From: Candidatus Francisella endociliophora
GTDB taxonomy: Bacteria; Pseudomonadota; Gammaproteobacteria; Francisellales; Francisellaceae
NCBI RefSeq assembly: GCF_000764555.1
Contig: NZ_CP009574.1
Span: forward strand, 1,922,001 to 1,986,000
Length of the DNA: 64,000 nt
Reading direction: 5' to 3'
A program made the translations under genes and the position numbers. Every line of letters begins with the position of its first letter. Position 1 is the first letter of the stretch. Shown here one piece after another: positions 32,434 through 44,390 of this stretch. The notes beneath the pieces are model-generated. The model searched no databases. It was given only the letters and a program-made list of their open reading frames with translations, and had not been told where the DNA came from.

Positions 32434-32498
32434 GCTTTTATAAGTTGGTGCAAATGATATTATGAAAATTAAGCTTTTATAAGTGGGTGAAAATAGTA
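32434..32498. repeat. Pair of 26-bp imperfect direct repeats upstream of a chitinase gene
   Basis: The sequence GCTTTTATAAGTTGGTGC, continuing AAATGATA, at 32434-32459 recurs as GCTTTTATAAGTGGGTGA, continuing AAATAGTA, at 32473-32498. The starts are 39 bases apart, nearly four helical turns. They lie 48-112 bases upstream of the chitinase start on the minus strand, a suitable position for activator or repressor sites. The same motif was not found upstream of the other chitinase gene. Confidence 0.5.
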
Positions 32499-32705
32499 GG
32501 TCTTGTTAAAAATTAGTAAGCAGTATTGTTATATTTATAATTTGTATAAAAAGTTTAATAGTTATTGAATTTGTAGAAACTGTGTAAATCCCAAATCTAT
32601 AATTAATAATTTTTATATTAGTATTAAGAAAAGGGTGAATTTTAGGTATAAAATAGGCTTGAAGCAAAAAACCTATAAAAAAGTGTAATTTTTTACAGAA
32701 AGTAC

Positions 32706-32734
32706 TTGCAATTGGGTAAGTGTATGCGTATTAT
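32706..32734 (+). promoter_or_regulatory. rRNA operon promoter
   Basis: TTGCAA (32706-32711) and TATTAT (32729-32734) are exactly 17 bases apart. An A/T-rich stretch directly upstream (about 32660-32700) could serve as an UP element. Transcription would begin near 32741, giving a leader of about 137 bases before 16S. The rest of the 491-base spacer from 32387 holds the chitinase upstream repeats and no gene. Confidence 0.75.
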
Positions 32735-32809
32735 ATGTCTTCACCGGCTGGGAGTGATCCAGTGGGAAGCTAGACAGGGAGTAGTTTTCAGGTCTTAGAT
32801 ATTTAATAG

Positions 32810-32837
32810 ATATATTATATACAAACACTTTGTTAAA
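32810..32837 (+). other. 16S precursor processing stem, 5' arm
   Basis: This arm is complementary at 25 of 28 positions to 34460-34487, downstream of 16S. Together they would bring the ends of the 16S precursor together in a long duplex, the usual RNase III substrate. Confidence 0.7.
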
Positions 32838-32877
32838 GAATTTGAGTATCAGTAGTTAGAGTCAGAATTTGAGAATT

Positions 32878-34411
<1,534 letters not shown>

Positions 34412-34459
34412 ACGGAAATACGAAAAAAAGAATAAGCTTTAGCTATTGATTTCAAGTGA

Positions 34460-34487
34460 TTTAACTTAGTGTTTGTAGATAATATAT
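34460..34487 (+). other. 16S precursor processing stem, 3' arm
   Basis: This is the partner of the arm at 32810-32837. It lies 48 bases after the mature 16S end and 19 bases before tRNA-Ile. Confidence 0.7.
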
Positions 34488-34506
34488 TTTAGTGTAAATA
34501 GAATAC

Positions 34507-34583
<77 letters not shown>

Positions 34584-34591
34584 GTTTTTTT

Positions 34592-34667
34592 GGGGCCATA
34601 GCTCAGCTGGGAGAGCACCTGCTTTGCACGCAGGGGGTCAGCGGTTCGATCCCGCTTGGCTCCACCA
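34592..34667 (+). tRNA. tRNA-Ala (anticodon TGC)
   Basis: A 76-base cloverleaf, 8 bases after tRNA-Ile. The acceptor stem GGGGCCA pairs with TGGCTCC (one G-U), the anticodon loop is TTTGCAC with anticodon TGC, and CCA is encoded. Confidence 0.98.
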
Positions 34668-34691
34668 TATTTTATTTGCATGAAGATAGAG

Positions 34692-34718
34692 ATATTTAAC
34701 AATTTAGTATAGAAATAG

Positions 34719-34725
<7 letters not shown>
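34692..34725 (+). other. 23S precursor processing stem, 5' arm
   Basis: These 34 bases pair with 37597-37630 without a gap; the only irregularities are two G-U pairs. The stem runs through both mature ends of 23S, as expected for an RNase III site. Confidence 0.85.
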
Positions 34726-37596
<2,871 letters not shown>

Positions 37597-37605
<9 letters not shown>

Positions 37606-37630
37606 ATTTCTATGCTGAATTGTTAAATAT
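37597..37630 (+). other. 23S precursor processing stem, 3' arm
   Basis: This is the partner of 34692-34725; see that entry. Its first bases (CTTAAG) belong to the mature 23S end. Confidence 0.85.
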
Positions 37631-37649
37631 TTTTATTCCAAAACATAAA

Positions 37650-37766
37650 GTTTTGGCGATGATAGCTTGTAGGAACCACCTGATCCCATTCCGAACTCAG
37701 AAGTGAAACTACAACACGCCGATGATAGTCTGGCATTGCCCAGGTGAAAGTAGGTAGTCGCCATCT
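37650..37766 (+). rRNA. rrf: 5S ribosomal RNA
   Basis: The core CCGAACTCAGAAGTGAAAC and GCCGATGATAGT are conserved, and TGGCGA near the start pairs with TCGCCA near the end. Length is about 117 bases; ends are approximate. It follows 23S by about 45 bases. Confidence 0.94.
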
Positions 37767-37805
37767 TATTACAAATAAAAGACTTATCGTGATAAGCAAC
37801 AACAC

Positions 37806-37834
37806 AAAGCCTCATAGAAATATGGGGCTTTTTT
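37806..37834 (+). terminator. Terminator of the rRNA operon
   Basis: A hairpin with stem AAAGCCTCAT / ATGGGGCTTT (one G-T pair) and a six-base loop is followed by a T run. A smaller hairpin, CTTATC-GT-GATAAG, precedes it at 37783-37796. Confidence 0.88.
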
Positions 37835-38095
37835 GTATCTAAAGCACAAAAAATACTTGCTGTAATTTATTGTTTATTTATATAGAACAATGGTAAGCAA
37901 TTGATAAATATTAGCCTAGCTTTCCAATTATATATCTAGGACAGCCCTTTAATTTATTTATAGTATTTTAATTTATGATACTTAATATATATATTTACTA
38001 TGTTAATTATCTTAAAAAATAAATAGTTTTTAATATTTTAAAATTGAGGTATAGTTTTACCGTTATTAATTTATAAAATTGCATAAGGGAAATAT
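37835..38095. other. AT-rich spacer after the rRNA operon
   Basis: About 260 bases of very AT-rich DNA lie between the rRNA terminator and the next gene. No coding frame, RNA gene or convincing promoter pair was recognised. Confidence 0.4.
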
Positions 38096-38110
38096 ATAAA
38101 AATAATAATT

Positions 38111-38614
38111 ATGGTCATTTTAGCATTAGGTATAAGTGTTAGCTTATACGCATCAGTTAATACCGTTCAAAATGAAAATGGGGCTCAAGAGCAGTTAAAA
38201 GATATTTCTACTTTAGAAAACCAAGCATCAAGTCGGAAAGTTATATTACACAGTCAGACAGAATATTCTTTGCAGAATAATATTATTGAGTATAATTCTG
38301 GTTGCTTAAATCTTGATGCTAGTAACCTAAAATATGGTCCCGCGCCTACTTATGATATATATAAAGAATATGATTTTAAATTAGATAGAGCAAATTGTGG
38401 AATGTTTGTTTCTCAACCTTACCATGTAACTTTCAAGTTTAATGATGATACTGGCTATAATGGTATTTCGATAGATCTCGATAGTGGAAAATATCGTATT
38501 GCTAGTAATCATGAAGGAGAAGATAGGTTTGATGGAACACTTGGGAAAAATAAAACAGATTTCTTAGCGAAGTATAAAAATGGTAAAACGTATATTAAGC
38601 AGATTGTAATCTAA
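38111..38614 (+). CDS. Small exported protein of unknown function (start codon in doubt)
   Basis: The first ATG gives 167 residues beginning MVILALGISVSLYAS, a hydrophobic stretch without the usual basic residue. It has no ribosome-binding site at a workable distance (AAGGGA is 20 bases upstream). That AAGGGA (38085-38090) is five bases before an in-frame ATA at 38096. Reading from there would give (M)KIIIMVILALGISVSLYAS, a normal Sec signal peptide with Lys2. So the ancestral start was probably ATG at 38096, now ATA. The mature protein has two Cys (SGCLNLD, ANCGMF) that could form a disulfide and no domain I recognise. It may be poorly expressed. Confidence 0.6.
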   Translation: MVILALGISVSLYASVNTVQNENGAQEQLKDISTLENQASSRKVILHSQTEYSLQNNIIEYNSGCLNLDASNLKYGPAPTYDIYKEYDFKLDRANCGMFVSQPYHVTFKFNDDTGYNGISIDLDSGKYRIASNHEGEDRFDGTLGKNKTDFLAKYKNGKTYIKQIVI

Positions 38615-38615
38615 G

Positions 38616-38646
38616 ATTTTTTAGAGTTTTCTAATGTCTAAAAAAT
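38616..38646 (+). terminator. Possible AT-rich terminator hairpin
   Basis: A perfect 10-bp stem, ATTTTTTAGA / TCTAAAAAAT, with an 11-base loop starts just after the preceding stop codon. It has no GC-rich base and only a weak T tract after it, so function is uncertain. Confidence 0.35.
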
Positions 38647-38761
38647 TAAAATTTAAGTTAGATATGAAAAATTAATCATAACTACTTATAAATAAATAAT
38701 GTCTAAAGTAAAATAAACATTCTTTTGGCAGTGAGATATAAATTTTATTATTCTAGCTGGA

Positions 38762-38790
38762 TTGATAATTTCTAACTACTAATGTAAAAT
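38762..38790 (+). promoter_or_regulatory. Sigma-70 promoter upstream of yajC
   Basis: TTGATA (38762-38767) and TAAAAT (38785-38790) are spaced by 17 bases, and TG directly precedes the -10 box. The yajC start is 36 bases further on. It probably drives yajC-secD-secF. Confidence 0.65.
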
Positions 38791-38825
38791 CCATACGTTA
38801 AAATCTAAAATTTCTAGGAGAAAAA

Positions 38826-39182
38826 ATGAAAAAGTTACTTTTATCACTATCGGCTATTGTATTATTTGCGTCAACTTCATTTGCAGAAGGTGCTGAGCAA
38901 GCTGCAGGTAGCCCAATGAGCTCTATACTTATGTTAGTGGTATTTTTTGCAATCTTTTGGTTCTTATTAATCAGACCACAGCAAAAGAAAAATAAAGAGT
39001 TACGTAAAATGCTTTCTGAACTTTCAAAAGGTGATGAAGTTGTAACTAATGGTGGTATGATTGGTAAAATTGCAAAAATTGATGAAACTTTTGTTGATCT
39101 AGAAGTTGCTGAAAATGTAGTTATCAAAGTTCAAAGAAATGCTGTTGCAAATATTTTACCAAAAGGTGCTACTAAGGCTTAA
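38826..39182 (+). CDS. yajC: Preprotein translocase accessory subunit YajC
   Basis: The 118-residue protein begins with a cleavable-looking signal (MKKLLLSLSAIVLFASTSFA), then a membrane segment near 37-57 and the YajC signature FWFLLIRPQQKKNKELRKML. A small cytoplasmic domain (SKGDEVVTNGGMIGKIAKID) follows. The typical YajC of about 110 residues has only the one membrane helix, so the extra N-terminal signal is a variation. YajC associates with SecDF and SecYEG in the inner membrane. It is the first gene of yajC-secD-secF, with AGGAG upstream. Confidence 0.94.
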   Translation: MKKLLLSLSAIVLFASTSFAEGAEQAAGSPMSSILMLVVFFAIFWFLLIRPQQKKNKELRKMLSELSKGDEVVTNGGMIGKIAKIDETFVDLEVAENVVIKVQRNAVANILPKGATKA

Positions 39183-39240
39183 TAAGCCATTCTAGAAAAT
39201 CTTTTAATCTTTTTCTTTTTAGTTAAATAAAGGAATATCA

Positions 39241-41178
39241 ATGAGTAATAATAGAAGTCTTCCTATAAACCAGTTTCCTTTGTGGAAAAACCTTTTAATT
39301 GTGTTGATATTGGCATTAGCAATTTTTTATGCTTTGCCAAATGTTTTTGGTAAGAGTCCTGCACTGCAAATATCTCAAAAAGATGGAGATGTGAGTGTAC
39401 AGCTATTATCAAAAGTAGAGAGAACACTTTCAAAAGATAATATAGCTTATCAAAGAGCAAGCTTAGCTGATGATAAAAGTAATGTTTCTATTACTTTCAC
39501 AGATGTTGAAGAACAGCTTAAAGCAAAGAAAGCTCTAAAAGAAAGTTTGGATAATAATTATATTATTGCTATGAATATGCTTTCTAACTCTCCTAATTGG
39601 TTGTCTGCGGTAGGAGCTAACCCAATGAATTTGGGCTTAGATCTACGCGGTGGTATGTATCTGATGTTAGAAGCTGACACAAAAACGGCTATAAATGCAC
39701 AGCTTGATAATTCGCTTGGTGTTATATTAAATGCGGCTAAAGAAAATGGTATTAATATAGTAAGCTCTACAAAAGCAGAAGAAAAATCTGATGTGAATGC
39801 CCCACAAGACTATATCGAAAATGGTTTTGTTTCAGTGACATTAGATAGTTCAGCAGATTTAAATAAACTTACTCAATACTTGAATTCTGATTTTAAAAAG
39901 AAACAAGATCCTAATATCGTTTATACTAAAAAAGATAATACAGTATTTATTGCATATAATACGATGAGACTTGTGGAACTTAGACAAGGAGCTATTTCTC
40001 AAGTTGTAACTGTAATGCGTAATCGTATTAACGCTCTAGGTGTAGCAGAAGCATCAGTTGCTCAAGCAGGTAATAATCGTGTAGTTATTGAAATACCAGG
40101 TATGCAAGATGCTACTCAGGCTAAGCAAATATTAGGTGGTACATCTACAGCAAGCTTCTATCTTGTAAGTCCTGTTACAGATAGATTAGCTACAGAAGAG
40201 CAGGGCTATAAAGTTTATCCGCTAGATAATGGAAGAGGTTATCAGAGTTATTATAGCTTAAAAGGAAATCCTGTAGCTGGTGGTGCTGATATTATTGGAG
40301 CTAGTCCATCGGTAGATCGTCAAACAGGTACGCCAATTGTGATGGTTGAGCTAAGTAGAAGTGCGGCAAGTAGTTTTAGAAAAATTACAAGTAAAAATGT
40401 TGGTAATCCAATGGGTGTTATGCTTGTAAATACAACTTATGATAAAGTTAAAGACAAAGATGGAAAAGAGAAGAATGTAGTTAATAAAACTGAAAAATTA
40501 ATAAATGCAGCTACAATTCAATCAGCTCTTGGCTCACATTTCCAAATTACAGGTCTTAACCAAAAAGAAGCTAACAACTTAGCATTAATGATTAAGTCTG
40601 GTGCATTACAAGTTCCTGTGCATATAGTTCAAGAACAACAAATAGGACCTAGCTTAGGTAAAGATAATATTGAAAAGGGTATGCTATCTATAGTTGTATC
40701 TTTAATTGCTGTAATCGTATTTATGCTAGTTTACTATAGAGTATTTGGTGTTATTGCAAATATAGCTCTTATAATGAACCTTGTGCTTATTGTTGCGGTG
40801 ATGTCAATTATTCCAGGAGCTACCCTAACTCTACCAGGTATTGCAGGTATTGTATTAAACTTAGGCATGTCAATTGATGGCAATGTTCTAATTTTTGAAA
40901 GAATTAGAGAAGAAATTAGATCTGGCATGCCACGCCAAAGTGCGATACATGTAGGTTATGAAAAAGCATTTACAACAATCGTGGATTCAAATATTACGAC
41001 GTTAATTGTTGCGGTGATATTGTTCTTCGTCGGAAGTGGAGTGGTTAAAGGTTTTGCGATTACTTTGATGATTGGTATTGTAACCTCTATGTTTACAGCA
41101 GTTACTGTATCAAGAGCAATGACAAATTTTGTTTATGGTAAAAGAAAGAAACTAGACAAAATCTCTATTGGTATATAA
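39241..41178 (+). CDS. secD: Protein-export membrane protein SecD
   Basis: The 645-residue protein is a full SecD. It has a first membrane segment near 17-35, the conserved LGLDLRGGMYLMLE near 130-145, a large periplasmic domain, and five C-terminal membrane segments starting near 480 (SIVVSLIAVIVFMLVYYRVFG). The RND-type motifs PGIAGIVLNLGMSIDGNVLIFERIREE are near 530-560. SecD uses the proton gradient with SecF to pull exported proteins across the inner membrane. It lies 18 bases before secF. Confidence 0.97.
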   Translation: MSNNRSLPINQFPLWKNLLIVLILALAIFYALPNVFGKSPALQISQKDGDVSVQLLSKVERTLSKDNIAYQRASLADDKSNVSITFTDVEEQLKAKKALKESLDNNYIIAMNMLSNSPNWLSAVGANPMNLGLDLRGGMYLMLEADTKTAINAQLDNSLGVILNAAKENGINIVSSTKAEEKSDVNAPQDYIENGFVSVTLDSSADLNKLTQYLNSDFKKKQDPNIVYTKKDNTVFIAYNTMRLVELRQGAISQVVTVMRNRINALGVAEASVAQAGNNRVVIEIPGMQDATQAKQILGGTSTASFYLVSPVTDRLATEEQGYKVYPLDNGRGYQSYYSLKGNPVAGGADIIGASPSVDRQTGTPIVMVELSRSAASSFRKITSKNVGNPMGVMLVNTTYDKVKDKDGKEKNVVNKTEKLINAATIQSALGSHFQITGLNQKEANNLALMIKSGALQVPVHIVQEQQIGPSLGKDNIEKGMLSIVVSLIAVIVFMLVYYRVFGVIANIALIMNLVLIVAVMSIIPGATLTLPGIAGIVLNLGMSIDGNVLIFERIREEIRSGMPRQSAIHVGYEKAFTTIVDSNITTLIVAVILFFVGSGVVKGFAITLMIGIVTSMFTAVTVSRAMTNFVYGKRKKLDKISIGI

Positions 41179-41196
41179 TTTTAGGTTGGATTTATA

Positions 41197-42138
41197 ATGG
41201 AATTTTTTAAACAAAAAACACAGATAGATTTCTTAGGAATTAAAAAATACACGACTGCATTTTCATTCTTGATGATTATAATTTCGTTGTTTTTTATATT
41301 TACAAAAGGTCTAAATCTAGGTTTGGACTTTACAGGTGGTTACCAAGTTCATTTACAAACTACAGAAGCTGTTGATACTGCAGATATGACAAAGAAACTT
41401 GAAAAAATTGGTTATGACCATACAGGTATTACAACTTTTGGTGATAATAATAATTTTCTTATTAAGTTTGCTCCAGATGAAGTTAACTCAAAGGCTAAAA
41501 GTCTAGAAGGTGCTCAACAACAGTTGAAAGAAGAAGTTCAAAGTACTCTCGATGCAAAAGTACAAAGTGTAAACTATATTGGCCCACAAGTTGGTAAAGA
41601 GCTAGCAAGTAATGGCGTATTAGCTATTATTATTGCACTAGTATGTATTTTGATTTATATCAGCGCTAGATTTGAGATGAAGTTTGGTATTAGTGCTTGT
41701 CTTGCATTATTACATGACCCTATTGTTATTTTGGGTGTATTTGCAGCATTCCAAATTGAGTTTGATTTGACAGTATTAGCTGCTATCTTAGCTATTATTG
41801 GCTATTCTCTAAATGATACTGTTGTTATCTATGATAGAGTGAGAGAAAACTTCCGCAAAATGCGTAATGCAAGTGTATCAGAAGTTGTTAATAGAGGTAT
41901 TAATGATACTTTATCTAGAACTATTCTTACATCTGGATTAACTATGCTAGTTGTAGTAGTTTTATTCTTATTTGGTGGTAGCTCTGTACATGGTTTCTCA
42001 TTAGCACTAATGCTTGGTATCGTAGTAGGTACTTACTCATCAATCTATGTGGCAGGTGTTCTTGCTGTAGCTTTAGGTCTAAATAGAGAATCTTTACTCC
42101 CTAAACAAATAAGTAAAGAAGATACTCCAATCCTTTAA
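41197..42138 (+). CDS. secF: Protein-export membrane protein SecF
   Basis: The 313-residue protein matches SecF. A first helix lies at about 24-42, followed by LGLDFTGGYQVHL near 45, then a periplasmic domain with IGPQVGKELASNG near 130. Five further helices include AIIGYSLNDTVVIYDRVREN near 195-215. It is the partner of SecD. Last gene of the operon; a hairpin overlapping a possible new promoter follows. Confidence 0.97.
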   Translation: MEFFKQKTQIDFLGIKKYTTAFSFLMIIISLFFIFTKGLNLGLDFTGGYQVHLQTTEAVDTADMTKKLEKIGYDHTGITTFGDNNNFLIKFAPDEVNSKAKSLEGAQQQLKEEVQSTLDAKVQSVNYIGPQVGKELASNGVLAIIIALVCILIYISARFEMKFGISACLALLHDPIVILGVFAAFQIEFDLTVLAAILAIIGYSLNDTVVIYDRVRENFRKMRNASVSEVVNRGINDTLSRTILTSGLTMLVVVVLFLFGGSSVHGFSLALMLGIVVGTYSSIYVAGVLAVALGLNRESLLPKQISKEDTPIL

Positions 42139-42160
42139 TAATTAAATATTATTAAGTCTG

Positions 42161-42183
42161 ACACTATTAAGATAGTGTATAAT
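42161..42183 (+). promoter_or_regulatory. TATAAT box overlapped by a perfect inverted repeat
   Basis: ACACTAT-TAAG-ATAGTGT (42161-42178) is a perfect 7-bp inverted repeat whose last base is the first base of a consensus TATAAT (42178-42183), with TG directly before it. The best -35-like CTGACA is only 14 bases upstream. It could be an operator over the promoter of the next gene, or part of a terminator for secF, but no T tract follows. Confidence 0.4.
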
Positions 42184-42211
42184 TATCTTAGGAGATCAAG
42201 AAGGAGTCATA

Positions 42212-42706
42212 ATGAAAAAAATAATTTTAACCCTTTCTGTGGTAGTTTTTAGCTTAAGTTGCGGTATTGCAATGTCAAAAGATACAGCACCAGAGCAGTC
42301 AAATAAGATAAATAAAGAACAGAAGCACCAAAAAATACATAAGTTAGTTGATGTATATACAAATGATATTGATACATCAAATGTTGTAACAACAATCACA
42401 CTTGATAATCAGGATAACTATAATATCTTCTATTGCAAAGATAGCGGCTGGTGTGAAGTGGTTGATAAAACTAATGGTGAAACTGGTTGGGTAAACTTAG
42501 ATCAGCTCAAGAAAGCTCAAGAAAAATATACTAAATATATGCATAAAAAAGCATCTATGAAAAAGTTAGTTAAATATATCCAATTACAAGATCAAAAAAT
42601 AGTGCAACTACAAACAATGATGATGCAAATGCAAAAAGAGTTTGCTCACGCTTTACAACAGCAGCAAGTACAGATTAATCAGTTAAGCCAAGCATATTAT
42701 TACTAA
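42212..42706 (+). CDS. Exported protein with possible SH3-like segment and coiled-coil C-terminus
   Basis: The 164-residue protein has a Sec-type signal peptide (MKKIILTLSVVVFSLSCGIAMS, cut probably after AMS). The Cys at residue 17 lies in SLSC, which is not a good lipobox. A central part with YCKDSGWCEVVDKTNGETGW (about 71-90) resembles the strand pattern of bacterial SH3 domains. The last 75 residues are rich in Lys, Gln and Met with coiled-coil heptads and end in YYY. I do not recognise the family. The gene sits between secF and rpoH, 22 bases before rpoH, and may be cotranscribed with it. Confidence 0.7.
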   Translation: MKKIILTLSVVVFSLSCGIAMSKDTAPEQSNKINKEQKHQKIHKLVDVYTNDIDTSNVVTTITLDNQDNYNIFYCKDSGWCEVVDKTNGETGWVNLDQLKKAQEKYTKYMHKKASMKKLVKYIQLQDQKIVQLQTMMMQMQKEFAHALQQQQVQINQLSQAYYY

Positions 42707-42728
42707 TACAAACTTTCATAGGAGCCAT

Positions 42729-43607
42729 ATGGCTAAAAAAAAGTTATTACCTGCTACAAAATCAAAAACTTTACCTGTTGTTTCAGATAATAACCTAAAT
42801 TCATATCTTAATTTTGTTAATACTCTTCCTATATTATCGCAAGAAGAAGAACAAGATCTAGCTAAACGTTATAAATATAAAAAAGATTTAGATGCTGCTC
42901 AGCAGTTAGTTTTATCTCATTTAAGATTTGTAACTAAAATTGCTCGTGGATTCTCTGGCTATGGACTATCGATAGCTGATTTAATCCAAGAAGGTAATAT
43001 CGGTTTGATGAAAGCTGTAAGTAAATTTGATCCTGACCAAGGTGTACGCCTAGTGTCTTTTGCAGTCCATTGGATTAAAGCTGAAATGCACGATTACGTA
43101 CTTAAAAATTGGAAGATTGTAAAAGTTGCAACTACAAAAGCTCAACGAAAACTTTTCTTTAATCTAAGAAGTAGTAAAGACAAAATAGGCTGGCTAAATG
43201 CAGAAGATATAAAGCAGATAGCAGAAGAACTAAATGTTAAAGAAGAAACTGTAATAGAGATGGAAAAGAGAATGTGTCAAGGTGATGCAAGTCTTGATTT
43301 ACCATATACAGATGATGAAGGTGAACAAACTAATCAGCAGACTTTATATCTTGAAGATAAATCTTCTAATGTTGAGCATCAGATAGTACAACAAGACTAC
43401 TATGATAATTTTAAAGCAGTTGTCAAAGATGTTTTATCTGGGTTTGATACGCGAACTAAAGACATTATTATGTCACGTTATTTACTTGAGAAAAAAGTTA
43501 ATTTACAAGATCTAGCAGCCAAATATAAAATATCTGCTGAAAGAGTGCGTCAAATAGAAGAAGAGGCTTTGACAAAACTTAAAAAAGCTATTAAGAATAG
43601 AAGTTGA
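42729..43607 (+). CDS. rpoH: RNA polymerase heat-shock sigma factor (sigma-32)
   Basis: The 292-residue protein fits RpoH. Region 1.2/2.1 has NSYLNFVNTLPILSQEEEQDLAKR, region 2.2 has GLSIADLIQEGNIGLMKAVSKFDP, and region 2.4 has RLVSFAVHWIKAEMHDYVLKNW. The RpoH box segment follows (TKAQRKLFFNLRSSK near 137-151, equivalent to the sigma-32 QRKLFFNLR motif). Region 4.2 ends with SAERVRQIEEEALTKLKKAI. It directs transcription of chaperone and protease genes; tig, clpP, clpX and lon later in this window are typical family targets. It ends 10 bases from the convergent gene's stop. Confidence 0.97.
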   Translation: MAKKKLLPATKSKTLPVVSDNNLNSYLNFVNTLPILSQEEEQDLAKRYKYKKDLDAAQQLVLSHLRFVTKIARGFSGYGLSIADLIQEGNIGLMKAVSKFDPDQGVRLVSFAVHWIKAEMHDYVLKNWKIVKVATTKAQRKLFFNLRSSKDKIGWLNAEDIKQIAEELNVKEETVIEMEKRMCQGDASLDLPYTDDEGEQTNQQTLYLEDKSSNVEHQIVQQDYYDNFKAVVKDVLSGFDTRTKDIIMSRYLLEKKVNLQDLAAKYKISAERVRQIEEEALTKLKKAIKNRS

Positions 43608-43617
43608 CTAATTAGTT

Positions 43618-44223
43618 TTATCTGTTATCACACAGGTTCCAAGTTCCATCTACTGTACCATCATTATGAACTCTTGTTATGTGGATATGAGGGTTATCAA
43701 GATCTTCAGCTTTAAATTCTATCGTTAGATTACCCATACCAGCATAGGATAAGGAGTCGGTATTGTGAAAAGTTTCATCGCAGATATCAATTTTTTGACC
43801 ATCCCTGGTTACTCTATCTAAATCTAAATGTGTTTTACTTCCTCTTTCACCAAAACCTCCTTCACCACCAACTTCAGTTATATTAAGCTGATAGTTAGCT
43901 CTATCCCAGTGTACCTTATCAAGGTTAGCATTATCTGTGTGCAAGTATGTTAAAATGCCATCAAAAACTTTTTTATTTTCATTCATATGATGTCCTTGCC
44001 AAATATTTCCTTTTCCATTATGTAGGCTTCCTCCTTTTAATGTCGAGCCTGTAGGAAGTCTATCTACTACAGTATTAAGAGATATATCATGCAAAGCATC
44101 TGATGTATGAATTTCTCTATAGCCAGGATCCATTTTTATTATAAATTCATAAGAATATGCAGTTTTAAATGTACAAGCTATTACAAGAGTTAAAAATATA
44201 ATATTAAGAGCTTTATGTTTCAT
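43618..44223 (-). CDS. Secreted protein of unknown function
   Basis: The 201-residue protein has a signal peptide (about 1-24, hydrophobic IIFLTLVIACTF, cleavage near AYS). A His/Gly/Asp-rich mature part follows, with LHNGKGNIWQGHHMNENK near 68 and two Cys (DICDET, WNLCDNR) that may form a disulfide. No domain is recognised and no neighbour hints at function. The Cys near residue 17 is inside the hydrophobic stretch and does not form a lipobox. Convergent with rpoH; 167 bases separate it from divergent aroA. Confidence 0.7.
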   Translation of the reverse strand: MKHKALNIIFLTLVIACTFKTAYSYEFIIKMDPGYREIHTSDALHDISLNTVVDRLPTGSTLKGGSLHNGKGNIWQGHHMNENKKVFDGILTYLHTDNANLDKVHWDRANYQLNITEVGGEGGFGERGSKTHLDLDRVTRDGQKIDICDETFHNTDSLSYAGMGNLTIEFKAEDLDNPHIHITRVHNDGTVDGTWNLCDNR

Positions 44224-44340
44224 GTTATTTTTAAATTAATTAGTAACTATAAATAAAACTATACCATGTTAAAAAGTTTAATTGTAAATATTTTTTGGAA
44301 TTGGGCGTTTTAGATCTTAGTATACTTCTATAATGTGCTA

Positions 44341-44376
44341 GTATAAATGTAAGTATAAGTATAGGTATAAGTATAA
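44341..44376 (+). repeat. Hexanucleotide tandem repeat in the aroA leader
   Basis: Six consecutive hexamers read GTATAA, ATGTAA, GTATAA, GTATAG, GTATAA, GTATAA, ending directly in the GGAT of the aroA ribosome-binding region. A TATAAT at 44329-44334 lies just upstream. Short repeats like this are prone to slippage, and here it would change spacing in the aroA 5' leader. Confidence 0.7.
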
Positions 44377-44390
44377 GGATTAAAGTATAG

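Noticed and set aside
38798-39127. 109-codon minus-strand ORF opposite yajC
   Set aside because: Antisense shadow of a well-supported gene; composition typical of reversed frames.
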